A stretch of 32,139 nt of DNA. Source: an uncultured Porphyromonas sp. Lineage in GTDB: Bacteria > Bacteroidota > Bacteroidia > Bacteroidales > Porphyromonadaceae. The translations under genes were made by a program, and so were the position numbers. Position 1 is the first letter of the stretch; every line of letters starts with the position of its first letter. The stretch is from NCBI RefSeq assembly GCF_938046015.1, contig NZ_CALIXW010000042.1, forward strand, positions 1 through 32,139, in the 5' to 3' direction. Positions 7,837-15,620 of this stretch are shown one piece after another. Under the pieces are notes generated by a model. It made no database searches. It was given only the letters and a program-made list of their open reading frames with translations, and was not told where the DNA came from.

Positions 7837-8970
7837 CTACTCGCCGATGAGCTTCATAGGGATGATGAGCGTGCAGATCTCTATGCCCTCCTCGGTCTGC
7901 AGTGGGGTGATGACCCCAGCACGCGTCTGGTCGGTGAGTGCTATCTCGATCTGCTCGCCAGCGAAGCTCTGCAGCAGGCTCTGTAGGCAGTTGTAGTCGA
8001 AGCCTATGCGTACGAGACTTCCAGCAGCCTGACCGCTGGCGGGGATGGTCTCCTCGGCAGAGGTCGAGATGTCGAAGTCCTGAGCGGAGATACGTGCGCT
8101 GCCCTCGGTGAAGTCGAAGATGATCAGCGTGCTAGCCTTGCTGGCGAAGAGCGCCACGCGCTTGCTGGCAGAGATCAGCAGCGGCAGGTCGACGGTGATG
8201 TGATGGGCCGAAGAGGGCGGGATGACCGAGTTGTAGTTGGGGTACTTCCCCTCCAAGAGGCGTGCCGTGAGCTCGACGTGGGGGAGCTCGAAGGAGACGT
8301 TCTGCTGGTTGAATCGGATACGTACCACACCCGTCTCCTTCACTAGGAGGTAGCGGGAGAGGAGCGCCGCGATGCGCGAGGGAAGGCAGAAGGACATCTG
8401 CTGCCCGCTCTTGATGTTATTGTCCGTATAGCGTACGAGGATGCGTCCGTCGGAGGCTACGGCCACGAGCTTCTCCTCGAAGAAGTCGAGGAAGACCCCC
8501 GTCATGATGGGGCGGCGCTCGTTGTCGCTAGCGGCGAAGACCGTCGACTCAATGGCGCGGAGCAGCGCGGGGGCGGGCAGCTCGATGCTGTGCTCGGGGT
8601 CGAAGGCGATGGACTCGGGGAAGCTGTCGCTATCGATGGCGAGGAAGCTGTAGTGTCCGTTGCTGTAGACGAGGTTGGCCTTGCCCTCCTGTACCTCCAG
8701 CTCGATGGGCTGATCGGGGAGCTCACGTAGAGCGTTGAGGATGGTGTCTGCGCGTACGGCGAAGCTGCCATCACCCTCGAGGCTCTCGACGGAGAGCCTG
8801 CTGGTCATGCGATTGCTCTGATCTGCAGCTACGAGGGTTAGCTCTGCTCCGGATAGCGAGAAGAGGATATTCTCCAGTACAGGTACGGCTGCACTGCTCT
8901 TGCTATTGATTACCTTGGCTACGGTCTGTAGCTGCTGGTAAAGCTCATTGCTGGATACTACGAACTTCAT
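7837..8970 (-). CDS. dnaN: DNA polymerase III subunit beta (sliding clamp)
   Basis: Ring-shaped processivity clamp for DNA polymerase III. The 377-residue product opens MKFVVSSNELYQQLQTVAKVINSKS, a typical DnaN start. It spans three clamp repeats and ends with a CTLIIPMKL segment matching the usual MPMR-type C-terminus. The DNERRPIMTGVFLDF segment in domain 2 is characteristic. The ATG at 8970 lies about 28 bp below a TATATTTG promoter box, and the gene is first in a run of six closely spaced minus-strand genes. It is not next to dnaA in this window, as is common in Bacteroidetes. Confidence 0.97.
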   Translation of the reverse strand: MKFVVSSNELYQQLQTVAKVINSKSSAAVPVLENILFSLSGAELTLVAADQSNRMTSRLSVESLEGDGSFAVRADTILNALRELPDQPIELEVQEGKANLVYSNGHYSFLAIDSDSFPESIAFDPEHSIELPAPALLRAIESTVFAASDNERRPIMTGVFLDFFEEKLVAVASDGRILVRYTDNNIKSGQQMSFCLPSRIAALLSRYLLVKETGVVRIRFNQQNVSFELPHVELTARLLEGKYPNYNSVIPPSSAHHITVDLPLLISASKRVALFASKASTLIIFDFTEGSARISAQDFDISTSAEETIPASGQAAGSLVRIGFDYNCLQSLLQSFAGEQIEIALTDQTRAGVITPLQTEEGIEICTLIIPMKLIGE

Positions 8971-8997
8971 TGCGTCTATGTTGTATTATGTGTCTCG

Positions 8998-9005
8998 CAA
9001 ATATA
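8998..9005 (-). promoter_or_regulatory. dnaN operon promoter -7 box
   Basis: The minus strand reads TATATTTG, an exact TAnnTTTG match, 28 bp upstream of the dnaN ATG. No clear TTTG -33 partner at 18-20 bp was found. Confidence 0.6.
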
Positions 9006-9138
9006 CGCCTTTTGCCCCAATGCGCCCTAAGGCTAAGCGCTCGGGCAGGGGCAGGCTCTTCTCCTCCCTGCTCCTCCCTGGGGCGTAGCTCAGGGGCAGA
9101 GAGCCCCCAGCCTCGTGCAGGTATAGGCTAAGGCCTCC

Positions 9139-9220
9139 CGAGGGATATCAGTCAGTCCGCTGAGGGACGTCCATCACGGGCACGAGGGCTATCAGTCACG
9201 CTGCTGAGGGATATCCCTCG
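9139..9220 (+). repeat. Four-unit 22-bp palindrome array (copy B)
   Basis: Units begin at 9139, 9161, 9183 and 9205: CGAGGGATATCAGTCA, TGAGGGACGTCCATCA, CGAGGGCTATCAGTCA, TGAGGGATATCCCTCG. Spacers are GTCCGC, CGGGCA and CGCTGC. Centres run ATAT, ACGT, CTAT, ATAT; the third is the reverse complement of the ATAG centre in copies A and D. The fourth unit contains a perfect 14-bp palindrome. It lies about 135 bp upstream of the dnaN promoter box and downstream of DUF1697. Confidence 0.9.
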
Positions 9221-9330
9221 CAGAGCTCAAGGGAGGATGCCGCTTTGCTTCGCCTCCTGGCTCGCTCCGTTGTGACTGAGGCTTGGGCTCGCTGCTGGCG
9301 CTCTTCGACCTCCTTGCCTCCCTACGTCTA

Positions 9331-9350
9331 CTCCTTATTATATATAGGAG
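9331..9350. repeat. AT-rich palindrome (region B)
   Basis: CTCCTTATTATATATAGGAG has perfect 5-bp arms around an AT-rich centre. It shares TTATTATAT with motifs in the other repeat-bearing gaps. Just below the DUF1697 stop, it could also act as a weak transcript end. Confidence 0.5.
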
Positions 9351-9353
9351 AGG

Positions 9354-9902
9354 CTAAGCGGGAGAGAGGGCCTCGGCGAGCTCGATGAGGCGGGCGAGGG
9401 TCTTGCGGTTGCGTGTCGTGGCGGTGATCTTCAGCTTCTTCTCTACGAAGTTATTGCTGAGCTTGGAGCGGCTGGCATCCGTGGGGATATAGAGGTAGAG
9501 GCGTCCCGCGACGACGCGCAGCTCCTCGGCTCCGTAGTCCTCCTCGCATAGTGCCGCGAGCCGCTCGGGGTCGATCGTGTCCATCGTCGTGGGGTAGAAG
9601 ACCCGCTCCTCGAGGTAGTCCGCACCGAAGGGACTGGAGGCGAGGTGCGCCCGCAGCTCCTCAGCCGTGGTCGTGATGACGCCGAGCTCGGCTCCGCAGT
9701 AAGCACGTATGATCTCGGCGATACGTGTGGAGGTCTGCTCTGGTGAGTGGGGGGAGCGCAGGACGATATTCCCGCTTTGGATGTAGGTCGTGACGTCGGC
9801 GAACTCTGCCGCCTCGATGGCTTCACGGAGCTCGGCCATCTTGGGGATGCGGTTCTTGCCACTCGGCATCACGCCTCTGAGGAGTACAATGTAGCTATGC
9901 AT
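9354..9902 (-). CDS. DUF1697 domain-containing protein
   Basis: A 182-residue protein of the DUF1697 family, whose biochemical function is unknown to me. The ATG at 9902 is chosen because MHSYIVLLRGVMPSGKNRIPKMAEL matches the usual family N-terminus (YIALLRGINVGGKN-type). An upstream in-frame start would read through the terminator hairpin. The segment FADVTTYIQSGNIVL, also typical, follows, and the C-terminal region ends TATTRNRKTLARLIELA, again a family mark. It appears to be a single gene between the gcvP terminator and a repeat-bearing gap. A sequence close to the -7 box (TATCTTTA) ends only about 10 bp before the ATG, so an almost leaderless transcript is possible, but this is weak. Confidence 0.88.
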   Translation of the reverse strand: MHSYIVLLRGVMPSGKNRIPKMAELREAIEAAEFADVTTYIQSGNIVLRSPHSPEQTSTRIAEIIRAYCGAELGVITTTAEELRAHLASSPFGADYLEERVFYPTTMDTIDPERLAALCEEDYGAEELRVVAGRLYLYIPTDASRSKLSNNFVEKKLKITATTRNRKTLARLIELAEALSPA

Positions 9903-9918
9903 CGGTCTTGGTAAAGAT

Positions 9919-9960
9919 AATGCCCCCGCGAGCTCTCTCGGAGGGAGCTGCGGGGGCATT
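9919..9960 (-). terminator. gcvP transcription terminator
   Basis: AATGCCCCCGC (9919-9929) pairs perfectly with GCGGGGGCATT (9950-9960), extended by AGCTC/GAGCT after a one-base bulge. It begins 16 bp after the gcvP stop on the minus strand and is followed there by ATCTTT. It separates gcvP from DUF1697. Confidence 0.8.
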
Positions 9961-9975
9961 GTCAGGTGAATGGCC

Positions 9976-12861
9976 TTAGCCCTCAGTCGAAGGAGCTATG
10001 CAGGCGCAGAAGGAGGGGACGAGATTGCGGTCCCCGAAGCCGTTGTCGATACGTGCGACGTTGATCCAGAACTTGTTCTCACGCAGATAGGGCAGTGGAT
10101 AGGCTGCCTTCTCGCGTGGGTAGCTGTGGCTCCAGCTGTCGGAGACGATCTCGTACTCGGGGTGCGGGGCATTCTTCAGGACGTTGTCCTCGGCGTCTAC
10201 GCGCCCTTCCTTGACCTCCTGGATTTCCTCCCAGATGCACTGCATGACCTCGAGGAAGCGGTCTAGCTCGGCCTTGCTCTCACTCTCCGTGGGCTCGATC
10301 ATCAGCGTGCCGTGGACGGGGAAGGAGAGGGTGGGTGCGTGGTAGCCGAAGTCCATGAGGCGCTTGGCGATGTCGCTCTCATCGACCCCGCAGGTATCCT
10401 TGAGGCGGCGGCAGTCGAGGATGAGCTCGTGCCCGACGCGTCCCGTGGCGCCCGTGTAGACGATGCCGTAGGTATCCTTGAGGTGGACGGCCAGATAGTT
10501 GGCATTGAGGATAGCCGTGCGTGTCGAGCGCTCCAGACCCTTCGCGCCCAGCAGACGGATGTAGGCGTAGGAGACGACGTCGATCCCAGCGCTGCCCAGC
10601 GGAGAGGCCGCTACGACATTACCCTCGATGGGCTCGAAGTCTACGCCGTAGCCGTGGGTGGGCTGGTAGGGAGCGAGGGCCTCAGTCATGCAGATCGGGC
10701 CGCTGCCAGGGCCACCACCGCCGTGAGGGATGGCGAAGGTCTTGTGCAGATTGAGGTGGCAGACGTCGGCACCGATGAAGCCCGGGTTGGTGAGGCCTAC
10801 CTGAGCGTTCATGTTCGCCCCATCCATGTACACCAGCGCGCCGCAGTCGTGGACGCGCTTGCAAAGGTCGATGATGTTGGTCTCGAAGATCCCGTGCGTG
10901 CTGGGATAGGTGATCATCATCGCTGCCAGGCTGTCGCGATGCTCCTCGGTCTTCTTCATGAAGTCGTCCCAGTCGACGTTGCCCTGCGCGTCGCAGGCTA
11001 CGATGACGCACTGGTAGCCGCACTGCGAGGCCGAGGCGGGATTGGTGCCGTGAGCGGAGGCAGGTAGGAGGACCTTGTCTCTATGCCCACCGCCATGCGC
11101 CTCATGGTAGGAGCGTATGGTGCGCAGACCTGCGTATTCGCCCGCTGCCCCAGAGTTGGGCTGGAGGGAGACGACGGGTAGGCCCGTGATCGTCGCTAGC
11201 AGCTCCTTGAGGTTCTCCAGCAGCTCCAGCGAGCCTGCCACCTGGTCCTCGGGGGCGTAGGGATGGATGTTGCAGAAGGCGGGATTGCTCAGCGGGATGA
11301 CTTCGCTGGCGGCATTGAGCTTCATCGTACAGGAGCCGAGGGAGATCATCGAGTGCGCCAGGGAGATGTCCTTACGCTCGAGGCGCTTGATGTAGCGCAT
11401 CATCTCGGTCTCGGTGTGGTACTTGTTGAAGACCTCGTAGGAGAGGAAGGGCGAGGTGCGCAGATGCTTGCGCTGGATGTAGATGCTGTGCTCGCTGACC
11501 TCGTCGTTGAAGTTGCTCTCCTTGCCGAGCGCCGAGGCGAAGATATAGCAGAGCACGCTCAGATCCTCGGGCAGGGTAGTCTCGTCGATGCTCAGAAGGA
11601 CGACACAGCCGCAGGGTGCGTAGAATAGATTGACGCGGCACTCAAGGGCGAGCTCGCGCAGCTTGTCGGCGAAGCCAGCTTCCTCAGGCAGGACGACACA
11701 GAGCGTGTCGAAGAAGTCCTCATGCAGCAGACGGTAACCCAGATCGCGCAGCTTGCCCGCGAGGAAGCCCGCGTAGGAGTGTACGCGGCGAGCGATATGC
11801 TTTAGCCCTTCGGGGCCGTGGTAGACGGCGTAGAAGCCGCTCATCGACGCCAGCAGGGCCTGTGCCGTACAGATGTTGCTCGTGGCGCGCTCACGCTTGA
11901 TGTGCTGCTCGCGCGTCTGCAGCGCTAGGCGGTAGGCCTCCTTGCCCATGCGGTCCTTACTTAGGCCGATGATGCGGCCGGGGAGGGTACGCTTGTACTC
12001 CATGCGACAGGCGATATAGCCCGCCGAGGGGCCACCGAAGTACATGGGGATACCGAAGCGCTGTGCCGAGCCGAAGACGACATCTGCTCCCCATTCGCCT
12101 GGAGGTGTCAGGAGCACCAGCCCGAGGAGGTCAGCAGCGACCCCCACCTTGATATCCGCCTCGTGAGCCTTGGTGACAAAGTCGCTGTAGTCGTTGACTC
12201 CACCCATAGCCCCTGGGTACTGGACGATAGCGCCGAAGTAGTCTGCCCCGAAGTCAAAGTCCTGCCACTTGCCTAGTACGACCTCTATACCCTGCGGGAT
12301 GCAGCGCGTGGTGATGACGTCGCGCGTGGAGGGGAAGACATCCTTGTCGACGAAGAGGCGACGGGCTCCTGCCTTCGTCTTGGCCTTGCTGCGCTCATTG
12401 AAGAGCAGGAAGGCGGTCTCCGCCCCAGCCGTAGCCTCGTCGAGCAGAGAGCAGTTGCTCAGCGGTAGCGCCGTGAGGTCCGTGATGACGGACTGGAAGT
12501 TGAAGAGCGCCTCGAGGCGTCCCTGAGAGATCTCTGCCTGATAGGGCGTGTAGGAAGTGTACCAAGCGGGGTTCTCCAGCACATTACGCTGGATGACGGG
12601 GGGGAGGACGGTGTCGTACCAGCCCTGACCGATGTAGGAGGTGAAGACCTCATTCTTGGAGGCGAGGTCGGCGATATGCTCGGCGAACTCCCGCTCCGTC
12701 ATAGGATCGGGTAGGTCAAGGGGCTCGGAGAGACGGATGTTATCGGGGAGGGTCTGGGCGATCAGCTCATCGAGGGTCTTGACCCCGATGGTGCGTAGCA
12801 TCTCCTCGGCATCCTGGGCTCCTACGCCGATATGGCGGAGGGAGAAGTCATTGGTGTTCAT
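9976..12861 (-). CDS. gcvP: Glycine dehydrogenase (aminomethyl-transferring), P protein
   Basis: Pyridoxal-phosphate decarboxylase subunit of the glycine cleavage system; it releases CO2 from glycine and passes the aminomethyl group to lipoyl-GcvH. The 961-residue product is the single-chain form, with both halves fused. The PLP lysine is Lys707 in HLNLHKTFAIPHGGGGPG, with the glycine-rich segment following. The N-terminus (DFSLRHIGVGAQDAEEML) and SYTPYQAEISQGRLEALFNFQ are typical family regions. gcvT and gcvH are not in the window. The gene has its own promoter and a terminator hairpin, so it is probably monocistronic. The predicted leader is under 60 nt, too short for a glycine riboswitch. 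Confidence 0.97.
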   Translation of the reverse strand: MNTNDFSLRHIGVGAQDAEEMLRTIGVKTLDELIAQTLPDNIRLSEPLDLPDPMTEREFAEHIADLASKNEVFTSYIGQGWYDTVLPPVIQRNVLENPAWYTSYTPYQAEISQGRLEALFNFQSVITDLTALPLSNCSLLDEATAGAETAFLLFNERSKAKTKAGARRLFVDKDVFPSTRDVITTRCIPQGIEVVLGKWQDFDFGADYFGAIVQYPGAMGGVNDYSDFVTKAHEADIKVGVAADLLGLVLLTPPGEWGADVVFGSAQRFGIPMYFGGPSAGYIACRMEYKRTLPGRIIGLSKDRMGKEAYRLALQTREQHIKRERATSNICTAQALLASMSGFYAVYHGPEGLKHIARRVHSYAGFLAGKLRDLGYRLLHEDFFDTLCVVLPEEAGFADKLRELALECRVNLFYAPCGCVVLLSIDETTLPEDLSVLCYIFASALGKESNFNDEVSEHSIYIQRKHLRTSPFLSYEVFNKYHTETEMMRYIKRLERKDISLAHSMISLGSCTMKLNAASEVIPLSNPAFCNIHPYAPEDQVAGSLELLENLKELLATITGLPVVSLQPNSGAAGEYAGLRTIRSYHEAHGGGHRDKVLLPASAHGTNPASASQCGYQCVIVACDAQGNVDWDDFMKKTEEHRDSLAAMMITYPSTHGIFETNIIDLCKRVHDCGALVYMDGANMNAQVGLTNPGFIGADVCHLNLHKTFAIPHGGGGPGSGPICMTEALAPYQPTHGYGVDFEPIEGNVVAASPLGSAGIDVVSYAYIRLLGAKGLERSTRTAILNANYLAVHLKDTYGIVYTGATGRVGHELILDCRRLKDTCGVDESDIAKRLMDFGYHAPTLSFPVHGTLMIEPTESESKAELDRFLEVMQCIWEEIQEVKEGRVDAEDNVLKNAPHPEYEIVSDSWSHSYPREKAAYPLPYLRENKFWINVARIDNGFGDRNLVPSFCACIAPSTEG

Positions 12862-12924
12862 AGGCGAACGGTACTATAGTGATAATGTTAGTGAGTCAAG
12901 GTCTGTAGCTGGACTACAGCGTAC

Positions 12925-12956
12925 CAAAGGTACATATTTCGCTGTTAGTCCCCAAA
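12925..12956 (-). promoter_or_regulatory. gcvP promoter
   Basis: The minus strand has TTTG (12956-12953), a 20-bp spacer, then TACCTTTG (12932-12925), a full match to the Bacteroidetes -33/-7 pattern. The start codon is about 63 bp further on. Confidence 0.75.
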
Positions 12957-13136
12957 CCGCCCAGTCGCCTCCCACCAGCCGTCCCAAGACTGCCTCCATA
13001 ACACCTCCCTTACCCTTCGTCTTCGTCCCGAGCTATACTGTGTTAGGACTCATCTTTAGCCTTCCCGAGCCTCAAAACTTGTGGAGCGAGGGCGAGGGAT
13101 GGGGCTGACGGAGCTGAAGGATAAGGGGGACGGGCA

Positions 13137-13240
13137 AAAGTAATATAATAATCGGCGGAAAGTAATATAATAATTCTCCGAAAGTAATATAATAATTGAT
13201 CAAAAGTAATATAAGAAATCTCAGTGAAGGATATCCCTCA
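13137..13240 (+). repeat. Hybrid 22-bp repeat array: four AT-rich units plus one palindromic unit
   Basis: Three units of AAAGTAATATAATAAT begin at 13137, 13159 and 13181, and a diverged fourth, AAAGTAATATAAGAAA, at 13203. Spacers are CGGCGG, TCTCCG, TGATCA and TCTCAG. The next 22-bp register position (13225-13240) holds TGAAGGATATCCCTCA, identical over 16 of 16 bases to the first unit of the array at 1388. Two unrelated core sequences thus share one 16+6 frame. The array sits about 125 bp upstream of the DUF4837 promoter box. Confidence 0.92.
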
Positions 13241-13365
13241 GCTCAGTCCGCCCTAGCTCGGAGCTCGGTGGAGGCCAGCTCGTAGCAGGCCGCAGGGCTT
13301 GTCCGAGTCACTGCCGTGCGGTGACTCAGCCTCGTGGTGGCGAGGGCTAGGCTCAGCAGAATCCT

Positions 13366-13373
13366 TATCTTTG
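13366..13373 (+). promoter_or_regulatory. Promoter -7 box of the DUF4837-pdxA-addA operon
   Basis: TATCTTTG exactly fits TAnnTTTG, 40 bp before the ATG at 13414. No convincing TTTG -33 element is seen. Confidence 0.6.
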
Positions 13374-13413
13374 CGTTATCAGTCACACAAGTCAACCTAT
13401 ACATATATATAGT

Positions 13414-14478
13414 ATGAAGCGATGGATTAGCCTTTGGCTCCCCTGCCTCGCCCTAGGGATGAGCGTGCTCGCGAGCTGTAAGAGCTCGGGCAGTAGCGCC
13501 CTGCAGCAGAAGGCCACGGGGAAGCCCGGCGAGCTGATGCTCGTCATGGACAAGCAGTACTTCGAGGCTCCTATGGGGCTCAAGCTCTACGATCTTCTCG
13601 AGGACGACGCGCCCTCCCTGCCGCAGGCCGAGCCCAGCCTGCGCATCTCGCGTGTGCCGACACAGTCCTTCACGGGCTTCATGCAGCTGGTGCGCAATGT
13701 CCTCATCGTCGACGTAGACAAGGATCGCTACACGACGACCTCGATGAAGTACAGCTACGACGACTGGGCCAAGGGACAGGTTGTGATGCGCATGACCTCA
13801 CCCAGCCCCGACTCGATCATGAGCTATCTGGATAGTAAGGGCGAGGGGATCATGAACGTCTTCGTACGCCACGAGCTCTTCCTCTTCGGCGAACTGCTAG
13901 CCAAGCAGTACAGCGCGCGTGCCCAGCACTTCACCGATAGCCTCTTCGGACGTAACATCAACGTCCCTGAAGACATCCGCAATCAGAAGGTGGCGAAGGA
14001 CTTCCTCTGGATGTCCAACTCCTCCATGCGCTCGCGTCACGATATCCTCGTCTATAGCTACCCCTACACGGGGCCTAAGAGCATGGGGCTCGATGCCCTC
14101 GTGGCTAAGCGCGACAGCGTACTGCGGACCAATATCGCAGGCGAGTTCGAAGGCAGCTACCCCTGCACGGAGCAGAACTATGGCCTGCTCTACCGTCGCG
14201 TACAGCTCCCTGGAGAGGAGAGCCCACGCGCCGAGGTGCGCGGCCTGTGGAAGATGACGGGCGGCGCCATGATGGGCGGGCCCTTCGTCAGCCACGCGAT
14301 CCTAGACAAGGCCGCCCAGCGTGTCCTCGTCTTCGAGGGCTTCGTCTACCGCCCCAACGAGGACAAGCTGCACCTCATCCGCATGATGGAGGCAGCGCTC
14401 TACAGCCTACGCCCCAGCAGCGTCAAGACCTTCGACCCTGAGCTCATCCTCAAGGTTGCTTACACTAAGGGCTTCTAG
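13414..14478 (+). CDS. DUF4837 family lipoprotein
   Basis: A 354-residue predicted lipoprotein. The signal peptide ends in a lipobox LASC with the lipidated Cys22, followed by KSSGSS. The mature part resembles the DUF4837 family found in Bacteroidetes, for which I know no function. It is soluble-looking after the signal, without further membrane segments, and contains a long polar region and a conserved-looking GLWKMTGGAMMGGPFVSH segment. The ATG at 13414 follows the promoter by 40 bp and gives a proper signal peptide. pdxA follows after 6 bp, so the two are co-transcribed, although no functional link is evident. Confidence 0.85.
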   Translation: MKRWISLWLPCLALGMSVLASCKSSGSSALQQKATGKPGELMLVMDKQYFEAPMGLKLYDLLEDDAPSLPQAEPSLRISRVPTQSFTGFMQLVRNVLIVDVDKDRYTTTSMKYSYDDWAKGQVVMRMTSPSPDSIMSYLDSKGEGIMNVFVRHELFLFGELLAKQYSARAQHFTDSLFGRNINVPEDIRNQKVAKDFLWMSNSSMRSRHDILVYSYPYTGPKSMGLDALVAKRDSVLRTNIAGEFEGSYPCTEQNYGLLYRRVQLPGEESPRAEVRGLWKMTGGAMMGGPFVSHAILDKAAQRVLVFEGFVYRPNEDKLHLIRMMEAALYSLRPSSVKTFDPELILKVAYTKGF

Positions 14479-14484
14479 CGAGAG

Positions 14485-15594
14485 ATGGCAGCACGACGTA
14501 TCAAGGTCGCCATCACGCACGGCGATATCAATGGCATAGGCTACGAGCTCCTCTTCAAGATCTTTGCCGATGAGCGCATGACCGAGCTCTGCACGCCCGT
14601 ACTCTATGGCTCGGAGGCTGCAGCCCAGTGGTGGCAGCGACAGCTCCAGCTGGAGCAGCCCGTGAGCTGGCAGCTTATCACAGGCGCCGAGGAGGCACGG
14701 GAGGGACAGCTCAACCTCATCGACTGCGCAGGCGCGCACAAGGTAGAGGTACATCCTGGGGAGGCCCATGAGGAGGCGGGGATGCTGGCCTTCGAGGCGC
14801 TCGAGCGGGCTACGGCTGACCTGCGCAATGGCCTCTGTGACGTCCTCGTCACGGCTCCGATCAATAAGGCCGTCATGCCGCAGCAGCTCTTCCCCTTCAA
14901 GGGGCATACCGATTACCTCGATGCCCTCGGGGCAGTGACGCCTGGTGAGAGCCTCATGGTACTTGGGGCTCAGGACTGCCGCGTAGCGCTGGCGACGACG
15001 CATATCCCTGTGTCGGAGGTCGCCCGTAGTCTCAGTGAGGAGCTTATCCTGACGAAGCTCCGCCTGCTGGAGCAGGGCCTGCAGCGCGACTTCGGCATCA
15101 TTAAGCCTCGTCTAGCGGTGCTGGCGCTGAACCCACACGCGGGGGACAAGGGGCTGATCGGCAAGGAGGAGGACACCATCATCCGTCCCGCCCTGCAGCG
15201 TGCCTCCGAGGCGGGGCAGCTCGTCTTCGGCCCTTATCCCGGGGATGGCTTCTGGGGGAGCGCCCAGGTGGACAGCTTCGACGGTATCCTAGCCATGTAC
15301 CACGATCAGGGACTGGCGCCCTTCAAGGCGCTCTATATGAACGAGGGGGTCAACGTGACGCTGGGGCTACAGTTCGTACGCACCTCTCCTGACCACGGCA
15401 CAGGCTACGACATAGCGGGCAAGGGGATCGCTGACCCCACCAGTCTACGTACGGCCATCTACTGGGCGCTGGATATCTATCGCTGCCGTCAGCGCTATGA
15501 CGAGGCGACACGCTACCCCCTACGCCGTCACTACCACAATAGGGGCCGCGACGATGAGCGTATAGACCTCAGCGCCGTGCGCGACGACTACTAG
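14485..15594 (+). CDS. pdxA: 4-hydroxythreonine-4-phosphate dehydrogenase
   Basis: NAD-dependent enzyme of the DXP-dependent pyridoxal phosphate pathway that oxidises 4-phosphohydroxy-threonine. Family segments are THGDINGIGYE (11-21), GHTDYL with metal ligand His141, NPHAGD with His218, and MYHDQGLAPFK with His273. The product is 369 residues, about 35 longer than E. coli PdxA; part of the excess is a charged C-terminal tail rich in Arg, Asp and Tyr after residue 340. It lies between the DUF4837 lipoprotein (6 bp) and the AddA-like gene (26 bp). It supplies the cofactor used by enzymes such as GcvP encoded nearby, though clustering with gcvP may be accidental. Confidence 0.95.
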   Translation: MAARRIKVAITHGDINGIGYELLFKIFADERMTELCTPVLYGSEAAAQWWQRQLQLEQPVSWQLITGAEEAREGQLNLIDCAGAHKVEVHPGEAHEEAGMLAFEALERATADLRNGLCDVLVTAPINKAVMPQQLFPFKGHTDYLDALGAVTPGESLMVLGAQDCRVALATTHIPVSEVARSLSEELILTKLRLLEQGLQRDFGIIKPRLAVLALNPHAGDKGLIGKEEDTIIRPALQRASEAGQLVFGPYPGDGFWGSAQVDSFDGILAMYHDQGLAPFKALYMNEGVNVTLGLQFVRTSPDHGTGYDIAGKGIADPTSLRTAIYWALDIYRCRQRYDEATRYPLRRHYHNRGRDDERIDLSAVRDDY

Positions 15595-15620
15595 CGCCTG
15601 CCTCCCCTTAGCTATAATCT

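Larger units (their letters stand above)
8971..9353. other. Intergenic region between dnaN and the DUF1697 gene
   Basis: This 383-bp gap has no gene. It contains the dnaN promoter box, copies of GGCTAAGC (9031-9038, and 9352-9359 at the DUF1697 stop) and GGCTAAGG (9126-9133), a four-unit palindrome array (9139-9220), and the AT-rich palindrome CTCCTTATTATATATAGGAG (9331-9350). Confidence 0.75.
12862..13413. other. Divergent intergenic region between gcvP and the DUF4837 gene
   Basis: This 552-bp gap has no gene I can support. It carries the gcvP promoter (12925-12956), a hybrid 22-bp repeat array (13137-13240), an inverted repeat GAGTCAC/GTGACTC (13305-13327), and the DUF4837 promoter box (13366-13373). 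The stretch 12957-13136 shows nothing recognisable. Confidence 0.75.

Noticed and set aside
12862..12956. Glycine riboswitch in front of gcvP
   Set aside because: The predicted promoter leaves a leader below 60 nt, too short for a glycine aptamer, and no aptamer-like pairing was seen.
13137..13240. CRISPR array
   Set aside because: Units are 16 bp with 6-bp gaps and there are two different cores; the gaps are far too short for CRISPR spacers, and no cas gene is present.
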